This document shows positions 44,502 to 54,431 of a DNA stretch of 64,000 nt, one piece after another. Within the stretch, counting starts at the first letter, position 1. The number at the start of each line of letters is the position of its first letter. This stretch comes from Candidatus Sulfotelmatobacter sp. Its GTDB lineage: Bacteria; Acidobacteriota; Terriglobia; Terriglobales; Acidobacteriaceae. The position numbers were made by a program, and so were the translations under genes. The stretch covers positions 1 through 64,000 of the forward strand of contig JASHOH010000136.1 in NCBI GenBank assembly GCA_030041215.1, written 5' to 3'. The notes under the pieces were generated by a model, which was not told the DNA's origin, ran no database searches, and worked only from the letters and a program-made list of their open reading frames with translations.

Positions 44502-45179
44502 TTACCGTTTGACACCACGCAAGAAAAACTCAACCGCGCTATCCACCCGTTCGGTGAGTTTGTGCGGCCCGGTGAGGTCGACTGTCCACTGTCGAACAAC
44601 CGTGTGGTAGAGGGCTTCCATGAATTCGGCTAGATGAACGACGGGGAATGCGTTTGTGATCTCACCCCGTTTCTGCCCTTGCGCCAAGATCTCCCGTAGC
44701 AGTTCTGCCACAATACACTCGGCACTACGCACCTCCGGAGAGCGCACGGCATCCATAGCGCCCGATAAAACCACCGCCTGCCACAGGGGGCGGTCGTTTT
44801 CGGCCTCGCACGCCAACGAGTGATAAAGCCGTCGCAGGCGATCCGCAGTGCTTGCTTTGGCGGAGAGTTCGGATTTCAGGCGTTCCGCGATGCATTCAAA
44901 GCCCCGCTGGCCCACATCGCGCAGAACCGCGTCCTTGCTAGGAAAGTATCGGAAAAATGTGGGCTGGCTAATTTCGAGGATCTTCACAATATCATCAACA
45001 CGGGTCTTCTGGTATCCTTGTTTGCGGAACAACCGAATCGCGGTCTCAATGATCTGTTGACGCAACCGCGCTTTCTTACGTTCGCGGAGCCCCGGCACTT
45101 CCTGGACCGGCGCATCTCGCCTCATCGGGTCCGTGTGATGCCGGGTCCTACCAGCCGAAGCAACCTGAGCGTGGGGCAT
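44502..45179 (-). CDS. TetR-family transcriptional regulator
   Basis: A 225-residue regulator. The N-terminal helix-turn-helix spans about residues 35-85 (AIRLFRKQGYQKTRVDDIVK… with ISQPTFFRYFPSKD), and a helical ligand domain follows. ATG 45179 has AGGAGAAAGCC upstream. It is divergent from an acyl-CoA dehydrogenase gene and upstream of an alcohol dehydrogenase gene, and probably controls both from the ~270-base region between 45180 and 45447. An acyl-CoA ligand, as for FadR-like TetR proteins, is a guess. Confidence 0.88.
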   Translation of the reverse strand: MPHAQVASAGRTRHHTDPMRRDAPVQEVPGLRERKKARLRQQIIETAIRLFRKQGYQKTRVDDIVKILEISQPTFFRYFPSKDAVLRDVGQRGFECIAERLKSELSAKASTADRLRRLYHSLACEAENDRPLWQAVVLSGAMDAVRSPEVRSAECIVAELLREILAQGQKRGEITNAFPVVHLAEFMEALYHTVVRQWTVDLTGPHKLTERVDSAVEFFLRGVKR

Positions 45180-45447
45180 GGCTTTCTCCTGTTTCTGAGC
45201 TCGGCACAACGTTCAATGCTCAACAACACAGAAAACGATACTAACAACGTAGCGGACATCGCGTCTGCCGAATCCAGCAGGCATTAAGTTAGTTTCTTCG
45301 TTGACCAACCTGTTGACGTTAGCTACTAATATCTGATATAGACTAACACAATTTCTGAGAATATCCGTGGGAGCTGGAACGTGGTGTTGCGAAAGACGTG
45401 ACGCACGCTCTGCGATACCCCGATATTCCAGCCAAGGGAAGAAGATT

Positions 45448-47220
45448 ATGCCCCCTGTCGCAACAACTCCGCTTCAAGCACACGGTGGCGCGTTCCTGAT
45501 CGAGGATCGTGCACCTGACGACGTTTTCACCGCCGAAGATCTGAGTGACGAGCACCGCGCCATTGCGCGAACCATCGACCAATTCTGGGCGAATGAAGTG
45601 GAACCGAACCTCGAGGCGATTCGCCAGCAAAAACCGGGTCTGGCTTTGAGCATATTGCGCAAATCGGCAGAACTTGGGCTCACCGCTATAGCAATTCCCG
45701 AGAAGTTCGGTGGCATGGAAATGGATCTGGCTTCTGTGATGATCGCGAGCGAGCACCTCGCCCGTGATGGATCGTATGGGTCCTGGCATTCCGCCCACAC
45801 GGGTATTGGCAGTTTGCCCGTTCTTTTCTTTGGCACAGAAGAACAGAAAGAACGATATCTTCCCCGGCTCGCCAACGCTGAGTTACTAGCCGCGTACGCG
45901 CTAACTGAGCCTTGGGCGGGCTCCGACGCTCTCGCGATTCGTACACGGGCAGATCTCAGTGCGGACGGCAAACATTATGTTCTCAACGGACAGAAGATGT
46001 GGATTACGAACGGGGGCGCAGCCGACTTGTTCACCGTCTTCGCGAAAGTTGGAGGGGAGAAATTCACCGCATTCCTCGTGGAGCGCAGTTTTGGCGGGGT
46101 CAGCAGCGGCGCCGAAGAGCACAAGATGGGAATGAAGGGCAGCTCGACAACGGCGGTCTACTTCGACAATGTCAATGTTCCAGTTGAGAACGTTTTGGGC
46201 GAGATCGGGCGCGGTCACGTAATCGCGTTCAATATCCTCAATATTGGGCGGTTGAAACTTGGCGCTGGTGCTCTAGGCGGAGCCAAGGACGTCCTTGCCA
46301 TCTGCCTAAAGTACGCCCAACAGCGCAAAGCGTTCGGTTCAACGATCGCGCAGTTTGGTGCGATTCAGCACAAGCTGGCCGAGATGGCAATTCGAATCTA
46401 CGCGGTGGAATCCATGGTCTGGCGCGTAGTTGGACTCATCGAGGGCCAGCTGCAGCTCTCCGCATCTGAGCCCGCGGCTCAGGCGACGCAGGAACTGAAG
46501 GCTGTCGAAGAATTCGCCGCGGAATGCTCCATGGTCAAAGTGTATGCGTCAGAAATGCTGGATTATGTTGTCGACGAGGGAGTACAGATCCACGGTGGCT
46601 ATGGCTACCATCAAGACTATGCAGTGGAGCGGGCCTATCGCGACGGGAGAATCAATCGTATCTTCGAGGGCACGAATGAGATTAATCGATTGTTGATTAC
46701 CGGTATGCTGCTGAAACGTGCCGCCCGCGGTCAACTGGCGCTTGTGCCCGCTGTCCAGGTTGTATTAAACGGGACTGCCAGCGACAAAAACAACTCGATA
46801 GATAACGATGAAGAATTGCGTCTTGTGAGGAACGCGAAGAAGATCGCGCTAATGACCATTGGAATTGCGTATCAGAGGTACCGGGAAGCATTGGAAAAAC
46901 AGCAGGAGATCTTGATAAACATTTCCGACATCATCATGGAGGTCTTCGCGATGGAGTCGGCCCTGCTTCGATCACGCAAGCTGGCAGCATCGGGTAAGGG
47001 AACAAATGCAGCGGACATGGCCAGGGTTTTACTTCGCGAAGCCATGGACCGAACGGAAATCTCTTCTCGACAGGTGCTCGGCGCCTGCTCCCAGGGTAAA
47101 ACCTTGCAGGAAAATATGGCCGTTCTGCGCCAGCTTGCGAACTATGATCCGCCGGATACTGTCCAGCTAAGGCAGAACATTGCCGCTCGACTTTTGGCTG
47201 CCGGCGCGTATGCAGTTTGA
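45448..47220 (+). CDS. Acyl-CoA dehydrogenase with C-terminal extension
   Basis: A 590-residue acyl-CoA dehydrogenase that introduces the 2,3 double bond in acyl-CoA with FAD. AYALTEPWAGSDA, HGGYGYHQDYAVERAYRD and the catalytic Glu in FEGTNEI are seen. A C-terminal ~150-residue extension resembles the very-long-chain (ACADVL/ACAD9) type. AAGGGAAGAAG precedes the start. It is divergent from a TetR gene and forms, with the ligase and FadB-like genes, a beta-oxidation set. Confidence 0.92.
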   Translation: MPPVATTPLQAHGGAFLIEDRAPDDVFTAEDLSDEHRAIARTIDQFWANEVEPNLEAIRQQKPGLALSILRKSAELGLTAIAIPEKFGGMEMDLASVMIASEHLARDGSYGSWHSAHTGIGSLPVLFFGTEEQKERYLPRLANAELLAAYALTEPWAGSDALAIRTRADLSADGKHYVLNGQKMWITNGGAADLFTVFAKVGGEKFTAFLVERSFGGVSSGAEEHKMGMKGSSTTAVYFDNVNVPVENVLGEIGRGHVIAFNILNIGRLKLGAGALGGAKDVLAICLKYAQQRKAFGSTIAQFGAIQHKLAEMAIRIYAVESMVWRVVGLIEGQLQLSASEPAAQATQELKAVEEFAAECSMVKVYASEMLDYVVDEGVQIHGGYGYHQDYAVERAYRDGRINRIFEGTNEINRLLITGMLLKRAARGQLALVPAVQVVLNGTASDKNNSIDNDEELRLVRNAKKIALMTIGIAYQRYREALEKQQEILINISDIIMEVFAMESALLRSRKLAASGKGTNAADMARVLLREAMDRTEISSRQVLGACSQGKTLQENMAVLRQLANYDPPDTVQLRQNIAARLLAAGAYAV

Positions 47221-47486
47221 GTTTGAATGTGCCGTGCTCGACATACTTTAGCGTCCGCCTGAGTCAGATTAAACCCAATGACTCTTGCATGACCTCCTAT
47301 TCCTCTTTCCATCGCCCTCCGATCCGTTTACACTCGGCTGCCAATCTGTTCGGAAATTGAACTTACGTGCAGAAGGTCTCGATGCTGAAGCTTGAGGAGT
47401 AAGATTGGTGCATGATCCGAGCGTGCTCGCAGCGAAACAGTTGGTACAATGCTCACAGTTTTCCTGAGTATAGGTGACCGTTGTTT

Positions 47487-48326
47487 ATGAACCCCTCTGA
47501 GCCCGTGATCATGACCGTCTCCGGTTTCGACCCATTAGGAGGAGCCGGTGTTATCGCAGATCTGAAAACGTTTGGAGCTAACGGTTGCTATGGCGCCGCT
47601 GCCATCACAGCCATCGACGTGCAAGAGCGCGCGAACACATTGAACGAGGTCCACCCAATTGACGTGCACATTTTGCGAGCCTGTATGAAGTCGATCCTCA
47701 CGGAGAGCAGGGTCAAAGCCATAAAGATAGGTATGCTCGCGACCCGCGCAAACGCCGAGGCCGTACTCGAGGTGCTGGAGACACATTCATTACTGCCCGT
47801 TGTGCTCGATCCTCTTGTGCGAGCTAGCGGGGGCGTAGATCTGAGGGATAGTAGCTGCGTTGAATTTGTGCGTGATCAGTTATTGCCCCGGGCCACCGTG
47901 ATTACGCCTAATCTACCGGAAGCTGCCGCCCTCACCGGGCTCAAGGTCGATGACGTAGAGGATATGAAGCTGGCAGCCCGCAAACTAATCGACATGGGGG
48001 CTCGTGCCGTCGTGGTGACAGGAGGACATCTGGAAAGACCGGTTGACGTGTTCGCAGACTCGCCCTCGACCTTACGGATCCTTGCCGGGGACCGCATCAA
48101 GCCGGAGAATATCTACGGTGCTGCGTGCACGTTTTCTTCGGCGTTAGCTGCCAGCTTGGCGCTTGGACGCCCACTGGAGGAAGCCGTAATCTTAGCGAAA
48201 ACCTACGTTACTGAGGCCATCAAAAGGGCTTACCCTGTGGGTGACGGCCGAGTACCACTCAATCAGTTCTATCGCCTCCAGGAATTGATAGAGGCTTCGC
48301 CCGCTGGCGCCAAGCCAGTCCACTGA
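47487..48326 (+). CDS. ThiD-like hydroxymethylpyrimidine (phosphate) kinase
   Basis: A 279-residue ribokinase-fold kinase. It matches ThiD in SGFDPLGGAGVIADLKTFG, VLDPLVRASGG and PNLPEAAALTG. The anion-hole motif, normally GTGC, reads GAACTFSSALA, keeping the Cys but not the central Thr-Gly. It would phosphorylate 4-amino-5-hydroxymethyl-2-methylpyrimidine and its phosphate for thiamine synthesis. The frame has a TTG at 47481; ATG 47487 is preferred. No thiamine operon or riboswitch is nearby, so activity on another vitamer is possible. Confidence 0.8.
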   Translation: MNPSEPVIMTVSGFDPLGGAGVIADLKTFGANGCYGAAAITAIDVQERANTLNEVHPIDVHILRACMKSILTESRVKAIKIGMLATRANAEAVLEVLETHSLLPVVLDPLVRASGGVDLRDSSCVEFVRDQLLPRATVITPNLPEAAALTGLKVDDVEDMKLAARKLIDMGARAVVVTGGHLERPVDVFADSPSTLRILAGDRIKPENIYGAACTFSSALAASLALGRPLEEAVILAKTYVTEAIKRAYPVGDGRVPLNQFYRLQELIEASPAGAKPVH

Positions 48327-48422
48327 GCGTCATGCAGCAGAGGACCTTGCCTCAAAACCGGATGTTTGTGTCGATCGCAACCGGCGCGATTTGTGGTTTC
48401 GATTACCACCGACCGCGCCAGG

Positions 48423-48932
48423 TTACTTGCCGAGAATTTTCTCAATCTGCTGCGTGTGATTGATATCGTGCCCCGCGAACATACGCACAATGTGCTCGAT
48501 CGATTCCTGCCCGCGCTCGGAGTGTATTCCGTAGTGTTTCCACTGCTCCGGCGTCAGCGACTTCAGAAGGGCGAGATTGGCCTCACGCAGCGTGCGAAAA
48601 AGTTCCAGCGACTTGCGGGCGTCGCGCTTTTCATAGTGTCCGCTTGTAACCCAGGCATCCTGGTTGAACGCCATCACTGGCGTACCCGGTGAGCCTAGAA
48701 TCAGCCGCATGCGAAAGCTGCCGGCAATTTCAGCGTCGGCCATGTGCGCCAGAACCTCGTTGACCGACCATGTATCCGGCGCAGGGCGCTTCTTCATTTT
48801 CGAGGCTGGCACGCCTTTGATCAGCCTCTCGATCTTTTTCGCGGTAGAAGCCTGTACGGTCAGCGGCGTTTTCCCTTCCATGTAGCCGACGATGCGCTGC
48901 GTATATTGCTGTGGAGTTTCTTTCATTTTCAA
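48423..48932 (-). CDS. DinB-family (metal-binding four-helix) protein
   Basis: A 169-residue DinB-like protein. Candidate metal-ligand His residues lie in VLAHMADAE and in FAGHDINHTQQI, as in the DinB/YfiT fold, and DTWSVNEVLAHM is typical. Some family members are metal-dependent thiol transferases or bacillithiol enzymes; the substrate is unknown. ATG 48926 is an alternative start. It is convergent with the ThiD-like gene and divergent from the receptor at 49130. Confidence 0.8.
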   Translation of the reverse strand: MKMKETPQQYTQRIVGYMEGKTPLTVQASTAKKIERLIKGVPASKMKKRPAPDTWSVNEVLAHMADAEIAGSFRMRLILGSPGTPVMAFNQDAWVTSGHYEKRDARKSLELFRTLREANLALLKSLTPEQWKHYGIHSERGQESIEHIVRMFAGHDINHTQQIEKILGK

Positions 48933-49129
48933 TCTCCGCCATAGCTGACTAATGCTGTTGCACGATTCTACGCTCTTCTCTTACGGAATGACGTCCGAGA
49001 CGTCCCTGCCTAGTCATATTTTTGCGTACCGCGGTGCGGAATCGATAAAATGGGTTCCTTTATTTTTCGACACAAGACGAAATTATCTTTTGTTCAGCGT
49101 TCAAAAGCCATGAAGAAAAGGGGGCCTCA

Positions 49130-52100
49130 ATGGTGCCGAATCGCCGTCTAGTCGTGACTGTTGTTCCGATTGTTTTTTCATTCGTCCTGGTCTGCTCTCT
49201 TCTTTCTCCGGCGCAGACCACCATTTCCACAGGCAGTATTCAGGGAGTGGTCACCGATCCCTCCGGTGCGGTGGTGGGCAATACCAAGATTTCTATCAGC
49301 AATAAATCCACTGGACGAGTCATTACGGTGCGAAGCACTTCCGCTGGCGCGTACACTTCGGGTGCGTTAACCCCGGGAAGTTACATCCTCCGTATCGAGG
49401 CCTCGGGATTCAAAACCACAGAGGTCCCGGTAACCGTGGAGGTCGGCGTCACCACTCCGGGAAACGTGAAGCTTCAGCTCGGACAAGCCACACAGGTCGT
49501 GGTGGTACAGGAAACCGCGGTCGAGGTGAACACCCAGCAGGCGACCGTGCAAGGCGTACTAACGACCGAACAGATTGAGAATCTGCCGATCAACGGCCGC
49601 AACTTCCTCGATCTTGCCCAACTCGAGCCCGGCGTACAGATCCAGGACGGCGGCAATTTCGACCCGACCAAGAACGGATTCTCTTCCATCTCATTCGGCG
49701 GACGCTACGGCCGCACCGCCCGCATCGAAGTTGACGGACTTGACATCAGCGACGAAACTGTAGGCACCACCACACAGAATGTTCCTGCCAGCGACATTCA
49801 AGAATTTCAGACCCAGCAATCCTCGCTGGACCTTTCGACTGAACTCACCTCTTCGGGTTCGGTGAACGTGACGACCAAATCGGGGACCAACAAATTTCAC
49901 GGCGAGGGCTACTACGCCTTCCGGGATCAGACCATGGATGCCAACCTGCCCGCCGCCAGCGACAATTATTTCCAGCGCAATCAGTTTGGCGGCAACTTTG
50001 GCGGGCCCATTATCAAAGACAAAGTGTTCTTCTTTCTCGACGCCGAGCGTACCAAACAGGACTTGATCAATCCGGTGCTGCCCAGCGGTCCGTTCGCGGC
50101 ATTGACCGGCAGCTACGACTCGCCTTTCCGTGAAGCAGAAACTGTGGGGCGTCTCGACTGGCAAATCAGCAACAACTACAAGCTCTTTTACCGTTTCACT
50201 TGGGACCAGAACAAAGACGTTCTCGCCTTCATTCCCGATTCGTACCAGCCCTTCGCCAACGTGGACCACACACCCAACCACGCGATTGGTCTGGATTTCA
50301 ATACCGGCAGCTTCACGCACAGCATCCGCTTTGGCTACATGAAATTCCGCAACGGAATTGTTGACGCGACAATCGGAACCGGCATCTTCGATCCGCTGCC
50401 AAGCATCGAGTTGGCGATTGGTACCGATCCCGACTGTCTGACCGCGGGCGCAGACTATTTCTGCTCCGGACCGAGTTTTCTTGCGCCGCAGCAAACCTAC
50501 CAATCGAATCACCAAATAAAGTACGACGGCAGTAAAGCCATCAAGTCGCACATTCTCCGTTACGGCGGCGGACTTAATCACATTTTCGGAGGAGGCTTCG
50601 CCAGCTTCTTGGCGCTTGCGCCCGCGGTCAATGCGGGGATATCGGACTGCACTTCTACTCCAATTCCGGAAGTTCCCGGCACTAACATGACGGGTGCGCC
50701 TAATGGCTGCCTCGGATTGGGTTCGGGAAACACCCTAGGGGCGCTCTCGCCGCTCAATTATCCAGCCAATACTGTCGCCTTGGGGAACGGACAGGGCTAT
50801 GCTTCCGAAATTCCTGGTTTTGGTTTTCCTGCGGGCGCCAGCGGTCCAGACAACCGGCTGTCGTTTTACTTCGGGGACGCCTGGAAATTCAAACCAAACC
50901 TTACCATCTCGCTCGGCTTGCGCTATGTGCGCGATACCGGCCGAACTGACAGCGATTTGGGGGCCATTGCGCCATTGGCACAATTCGATAATCAGTTCTA
51001 TTCAAACCTCCAAGCACCCGTGCATCAACCCAATCGCAATTTCGCGCCGCAATTGGGAGTTGCCTGGGATCCAAAAAGCAATGGCAAAACCGTAATCCGC
51101 GGCGGTATCGGACTTTTCTACGAGAATTCTATCTGGAACAATATCGAGTTTGACCGCCCGGCGCGCCTGACGTCGGGACTGTTTCTGGCAGACACCACAG
51201 TTTGTTCAGCAGGAAACCCGGTGACATTGACCTTGCCTACCGGACCAACAGTTACACCGAATTTTTGTGGCGAGCCGATCGGCCAGGCCGCTCCTTACAT
51301 CGCGGCCTTGCAAGCGCAATATCAGGCGGCCACAGTGGCTGCCGGCCCTGCCAGTAATCCATCGTTCATTGGGAACGCGCTGACAGATGGACTTAATTCC
51401 ACTGGTACTGATCTGTTGGCGCCCAACTACATCAGTCCGCGCTCGCTGCAAATGAATATAGGCATCCAGCATGAAATACGGCCGGGCATGGTTTTCACAG
51501 CGGACTACCTACGCAACATCGAAACTCACACGCTGATCGCTATCGATACCAACCACGTTGGCGATGCGCGCTTTCTCAATGTGGCGGCTGCGCAGAACGC
51601 GATAGCCGTGACAACGGCCGCCTTTGGCTGCGCGGGTGGCTATTCGGCCGCAGCCATTAACTGTGCGATAGCCAATGGCGCGACCATGCCGAGTTTTGCG
51701 TCTCCACAATTTGCTGCCGACGGCACTCCGCTCAGTGGTGGGCTTGATTCCGGATATTCCGCGCTTGGTGGATTCCCCGCGGCTTTTACCTGTGGCGGAG
51801 CTAACAACACTTGCCTGACGCCCGCCACTGGGGCAGCCTTTCCCGGCATAAATCCCAACATTGGCACTAATCAGATGCTCTTCCCCATCGGATTCGCAAA
51901 GAACAACGCCCTGCAACTTTCTCTGAAACAGCGGGTTGATCATCCCTTTCGCGGCGTTTCCAATCTCGACATGCAGGTTTCCTATCAGTTGCAGCGGTAC
52001 ATCGCGGCCGCTCAGGACAACGACTTCATCAACATCGCCACCGACATGAATAACCCCCAGCACTATATAGGACCCAATGGACTCGACCGAAAAAATCAGA

Positions 52101-52786
52101 TTTCGTTCGGCGGCACCATGGATTTACCTATGCACTTCCGGCTAGGCTTAATCGGCCATTTCTACAGCCCGCTTCCCGTAAGCCTGACCCTCAATCCCAC
52201 TGGACAGCCTGGCGGAATTTTCGTCACCGATATCACTGGCGACGGCACGGGCGATGGCAGCTACGCTTCCAACGGTGGCTATGGAGATGTGCTTCCCGGC
52301 ACCAACATCGGGTCATTTGGCCACGGCGTTAACGCAAAGAATATCAATACCTATATCAACAACTACAACAATCTCGACGCGGGGCAGCCGACTCCCGCCG
52401 GGCAAGCGCTGGTTAACGTTGGCTTATTCACGTTGGCGCAGCTACAGACACCGGGATTCCTCGGAGTTCAACAGCCCCAAGCACTCGCCCCCGCCAACGA
52501 AGCCGGTATGGGGTGGCTGCGCGCCTTCGATACGAGCTTGAACTGGATTTATAGATTCAGAGAGAGCATCACGATACAGCCGGGAGTTTCATTTTTTAAC
52601 CTGTTCAATTTCTCAAATTTCGACGGCCCGGCGAATCCCTTAAGCGGAGTACTCAGCGGTGCGGTCGGGTCGATCAACGGCACTCCCGGCGAGCAGCCGG
52701 CCAGCAACCGTCTGGGACTTGGCTCCGGCGTTTTCGCGCTGGGCTCGCCGCGCGTGGTTGAGTTCTCGATGAAGGTGAACTTCTGA
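49130..52786 (+). CDS. Oar-type TonB-dependent receptor
   Basis: A 1218-residue outer-membrane receptor. It starts with a signal peptide (about residues 1-30), then a carboxypeptidase-regulatory-like domain (VVTDPSGAVVGNTKISIS), the plug domain (QIENLPINGRNFLDLAQLEP) and a long beta-barrel ending EFSMKVNF. The domain order equals that of the gene at 39545, but the sequences differ widely. AGGGGG is upstream of the ATG. A strong hairpin follows the stop. The substrate is unknown. Confidence 0.9.
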   Translation: MVPNRRLVVTVVPIVFSFVLVCSLLSPAQTTISTGSIQGVVTDPSGAVVGNTKISISNKSTGRVITVRSTSAGAYTSGALTPGSYILRIEASGFKTTEVPVTVEVGVTTPGNVKLQLGQATQVVVVQETAVEVNTQQATVQGVLTTEQIENLPINGRNFLDLAQLEPGVQIQDGGNFDPTKNGFSSISFGGRYGRTARIEVDGLDISDETVGTTTQNVPASDIQEFQTQQSSLDLSTELTSSGSVNVTTKSGTNKFHGEGYYAFRDQTMDANLPAASDNYFQRNQFGGNFGGPIIKDKVFFFLDAERTKQDLINPVLPSGPFAALTGSYDSPFREAETVGRLDWQISNNYKLFYRFTWDQNKDVLAFIPDSYQPFANVDHTPNHAIGLDFNTGSFTHSIRFGYMKFRNGIVDATIGTGIFDPLPSIELAIGTDPDCLTAGADYFCSGPSFLAPQQTYQSNHQIKYDGSKAIKSHILRYGGGLNHIFGGGFASFLALAPAVNAGISDCTSTPIPEVPGTNMTGAPNGCLGLGSGNTLGALSPLNYPANTVALGNGQGYASEIPGFGFPAGASGPDNRLSFYFGDAWKFKPNLTISLGLRYVRDTGRTDSDLGAIAPLAQFDNQFYSNLQAPVHQPNRNFAPQLGVAWDPKSNGKTVIRGGIGLFYENSIWNNIEFDRPARLTSGLFLADTTVCSAGNPVTLTLPTGPTVTPNFCGEPIGQAAPYIAALQAQYQAATVAAGPASNPSFIGNALTDGLNSTGTDLLAPNYISPRSLQMNIGIQHEIRPGMVFTADYLRNIETHTLIAIDTNHVGDARFLNVAAAQNAIAVTTAAFGCAGGYSAAAINCAIANGATMPSFASPQFAADGTPLSGGLDSGYSALGGFPAAFTCGGANNTCLTPATGAAFPGINPNIGTNQMLFPIGFAKNNALQLSLKQRVDHPFRGVSNLDMQVSYQLQRYIAAAQDNDFINIATDMNNPQHYIGPNGLDRKNQISFGGTMDLPMHFRLGLIGHFYSPLPVSLTLNPTGQPGGIFVTDITGDGTGDGSYASNGGYGDVLPGTNIGSFGHGVNAKNINTYINNYNNLDAGQPTPAGQALVNVGLFTLAQLQTPGFLGVQQPQALAPANEAGMGWLRAFDTSLNWIYRFRESITIQPGVSFFNLFNFSNFDGPANPLSGVLSGAVGSINGTPGEQPASNRLGLGSGVFALGSPRVVEFSMKVNF

Positions 52787-52823
52787 GACAGAATGTAACT
52801 TTCCTTGGAAACCCGATCTAGCT

Positions 52824-52867
52824 GGGCGTCCCACTTCTCGCAAAAGCAGCGAGAAAGTGGGCCGCCC
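52824..52867. terminator. Long hairpin between convergent genes
   Basis: GGGCG (52824-52828) and CGCCC (52863-52867) frame a near-perfect stem CCCACTT-CTCGC against GCGAG-A-AAGTGGG, with a 7-base loop and one bulge. It lies 37 bases after the receptor stop and 43 bases before the convergent gene's stop. It can serve as a bidirectional terminator or be a repeat element. Confidence 0.55.
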
Positions 52868-52910
52868 TCCGTCTGGGGTGCCCTTCCTCGCCCGAATCTT
52901 GCGGCCTGAG

Positions 52911-54371
52911 CTACTCTTTCTGTCCTGCCTTGAAAACCGTCCATGGGCCCGCCTTCATATCGCGCAGCACGGGTTTCTGCCAGGCGAACTCGGGATGCTG
53001 GTCGAGAAAATCTGCGGCGATGAAATCTGCACCGCACGGGTGGCCCGCCCGCGCCACAAAACTCATGTTCGCGGCCATCTTGCTGTCCGCAGCCTTACCC
53101 TGCACAGCGCCTTCATCGCTGTAGGGATCTCTTCCCCACTGCGGCACTCCCCGTGGCGACGCGTCTACGTGGCCACACAGCGAGCGCTCGTTCGGCTGTT
53201 CTTTCTTTTCGTAGCTATCGTGGTGATCGGACAGAAATGCCTGGGCAAACTCCATGTCAATCGTGCCCTTCGCGTGCTGCACCATCTCTTCCGCGCGCAC
53301 GTGCCGGGCGTTCATCGATGAAGACATGTCGTTCGGATCAAAGCCATCGGTTTCTTCTTTGATCAGCTTGGGATCGCGCGCGAAATTTGAACTCACGTAA
53401 TAGCCGTCGTTGGTTCGCCACAGCGGGGTATTTTTCAATCCTAGTTCTAGGTAAGCAATTTCTCCCGTCTTGCGGTCGCCGATGAGCCAGTCATTCGCGT
53501 ATCCGCCGTTGTTCCCTTCTTTAATGATGCGAACGTAATCATCAATGCTCTGGGAGTACTGGAGCGCCTTGCGCGCGCGCACGAACTCAGGCTTGCCGTT
53601 CGGGTCCCAGCCCTCGAATTGAGTGATCGTCGTCTCGGTGATCATCATGCCCGCCGAGTTGACCCCGAAATCATCGTCACTCGTGATCACGCCGGGAAAT
53701 CCATCCATCAGGATCCGCTGGCCGTGTTGCGGAACAATATCGAAGATGACAACCCACCGCTCGCCATCGAGATAGCCGGTCCAATTATTGTGGGCGATGA
53801 CAATCTGATGATCCTTTGTGTAGCTGCCGGTAGCGATGAAAGCGCTGCAGTGTCCCGGCGCTTTCAGTTTCGGCGCGCGCGCCTGCTTCTCGCGCTTGTT
53901 CAGCCAAGGAACGTAATAATCCGGAACTTCTTCGAAAGCATTTAGAGCAACGATGTCATAGAGGTCGAGATCAACCCCGTGCGCCTTCACTCCATCGGCA
54001 ATTCCCTGTAATTCCAGCTGATATTCCGCATCAATGTGCGGCCACAACATTTCGCGGGCGGTCTTGCGAAAGAAGTCCCAATCCCGCTGAGTGTCGTGCG
54101 CGGCCATCAGCTTTGTGACTTCCATGGCGTCCGCAATTTCGGGCGCGAGCAAGTAACCATGCTGGAAACCGATTTCCGAAGGCGAACCCTCGAGGTGAAC
54201 GTAGGTCCAGCCGGCTTTCTCAAAGCGGTAGCTTTTCTCCAGTCGTGGATCTGACAGCTTAGATGTGGCATCGGTGGCGACGCCGAAGGAGGGAGCGAAA
54301 ATCATTATGGCAACTGCAACCGCGGTGGTCGCGAAGTAGCACGAGAATGAAGCAATGCGGCGCTGAGACAT
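52911..54371 (-). CDS. Secreted C45-type (acyltransferase/phospholipase B-like) Ntn hydrolase
   Basis: The 486-residue product has an N-terminal signal/anchor segment (about residues 12-30). GHCSAF near residue 175 fits the Cys nucleophile exposed by autocleavage in Ntn hydrolases of the C45/acyl-CoA:6-aminopenicillanate acyltransferase and phospholipase-B-like families. IVIAHNNWTGY and GVNSAGMMITETT fit the same fold. It would cleave amide or ester bonds outside the cytoplasm; the substrate is unknown. The gene stands alone between unrelated genes. Confidence 0.75.
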   Translation of the reverse strand: MSQRRIASFSCYFATTAVAVAIMIFAPSFGVATDATSKLSDPRLEKSYRFEKAGWTYVHLEGSPSEIGFQHGYLLAPEIADAMEVTKLMAAHDTQRDWDFFRKTAREMLWPHIDAEYQLELQGIADGVKAHGVDLDLYDIVALNAFEEVPDYYVPWLNKREKQARAPKLKAPGHCSAFIATGSYTKDHQIVIAHNNWTGYLDGERWVVIFDIVPQHGQRILMDGFPGVITSDDDFGVNSAGMMITETTITQFEGWDPNGKPEFVRARKALQYSQSIDDYVRIIKEGNNGGYANDWLIGDRKTGEIAYLELGLKNTPLWRTNDGYYVSSNFARDPKLIKEETDGFDPNDMSSSMNARHVRAEEMVQHAKGTIDMEFAQAFLSDHHDSYEKKEQPNERSLCGHVDASPRGVPQWGRDPYSDEGAVQGKAADSKMAANMSFVARAGHPCGADFIAADFLDQHPEFAWQKPVLRDMKAGPWTVFKAGQKE

Positions 54372-54431
54372 GGCATCTCCTAAGCAGAAGCGAATGCTAT
54401 TGTAGTCGAATCCAGCCGAAATCAGCCGCCT

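Noticed and set aside
45300-45360. Imperfect palindrome with GTTAG…CTAAC ends upstream of the acyl-CoA dehydrogenase as a TetR operator
   Set aside because: The arms are unequal in length and match over only a few bases on each side of the centre; too weak to call.
47221-47486. Possible TPP riboswitch before the ThiD-like gene
   Set aside because: None of the conserved thiamine-box sequences could be found in this gap.
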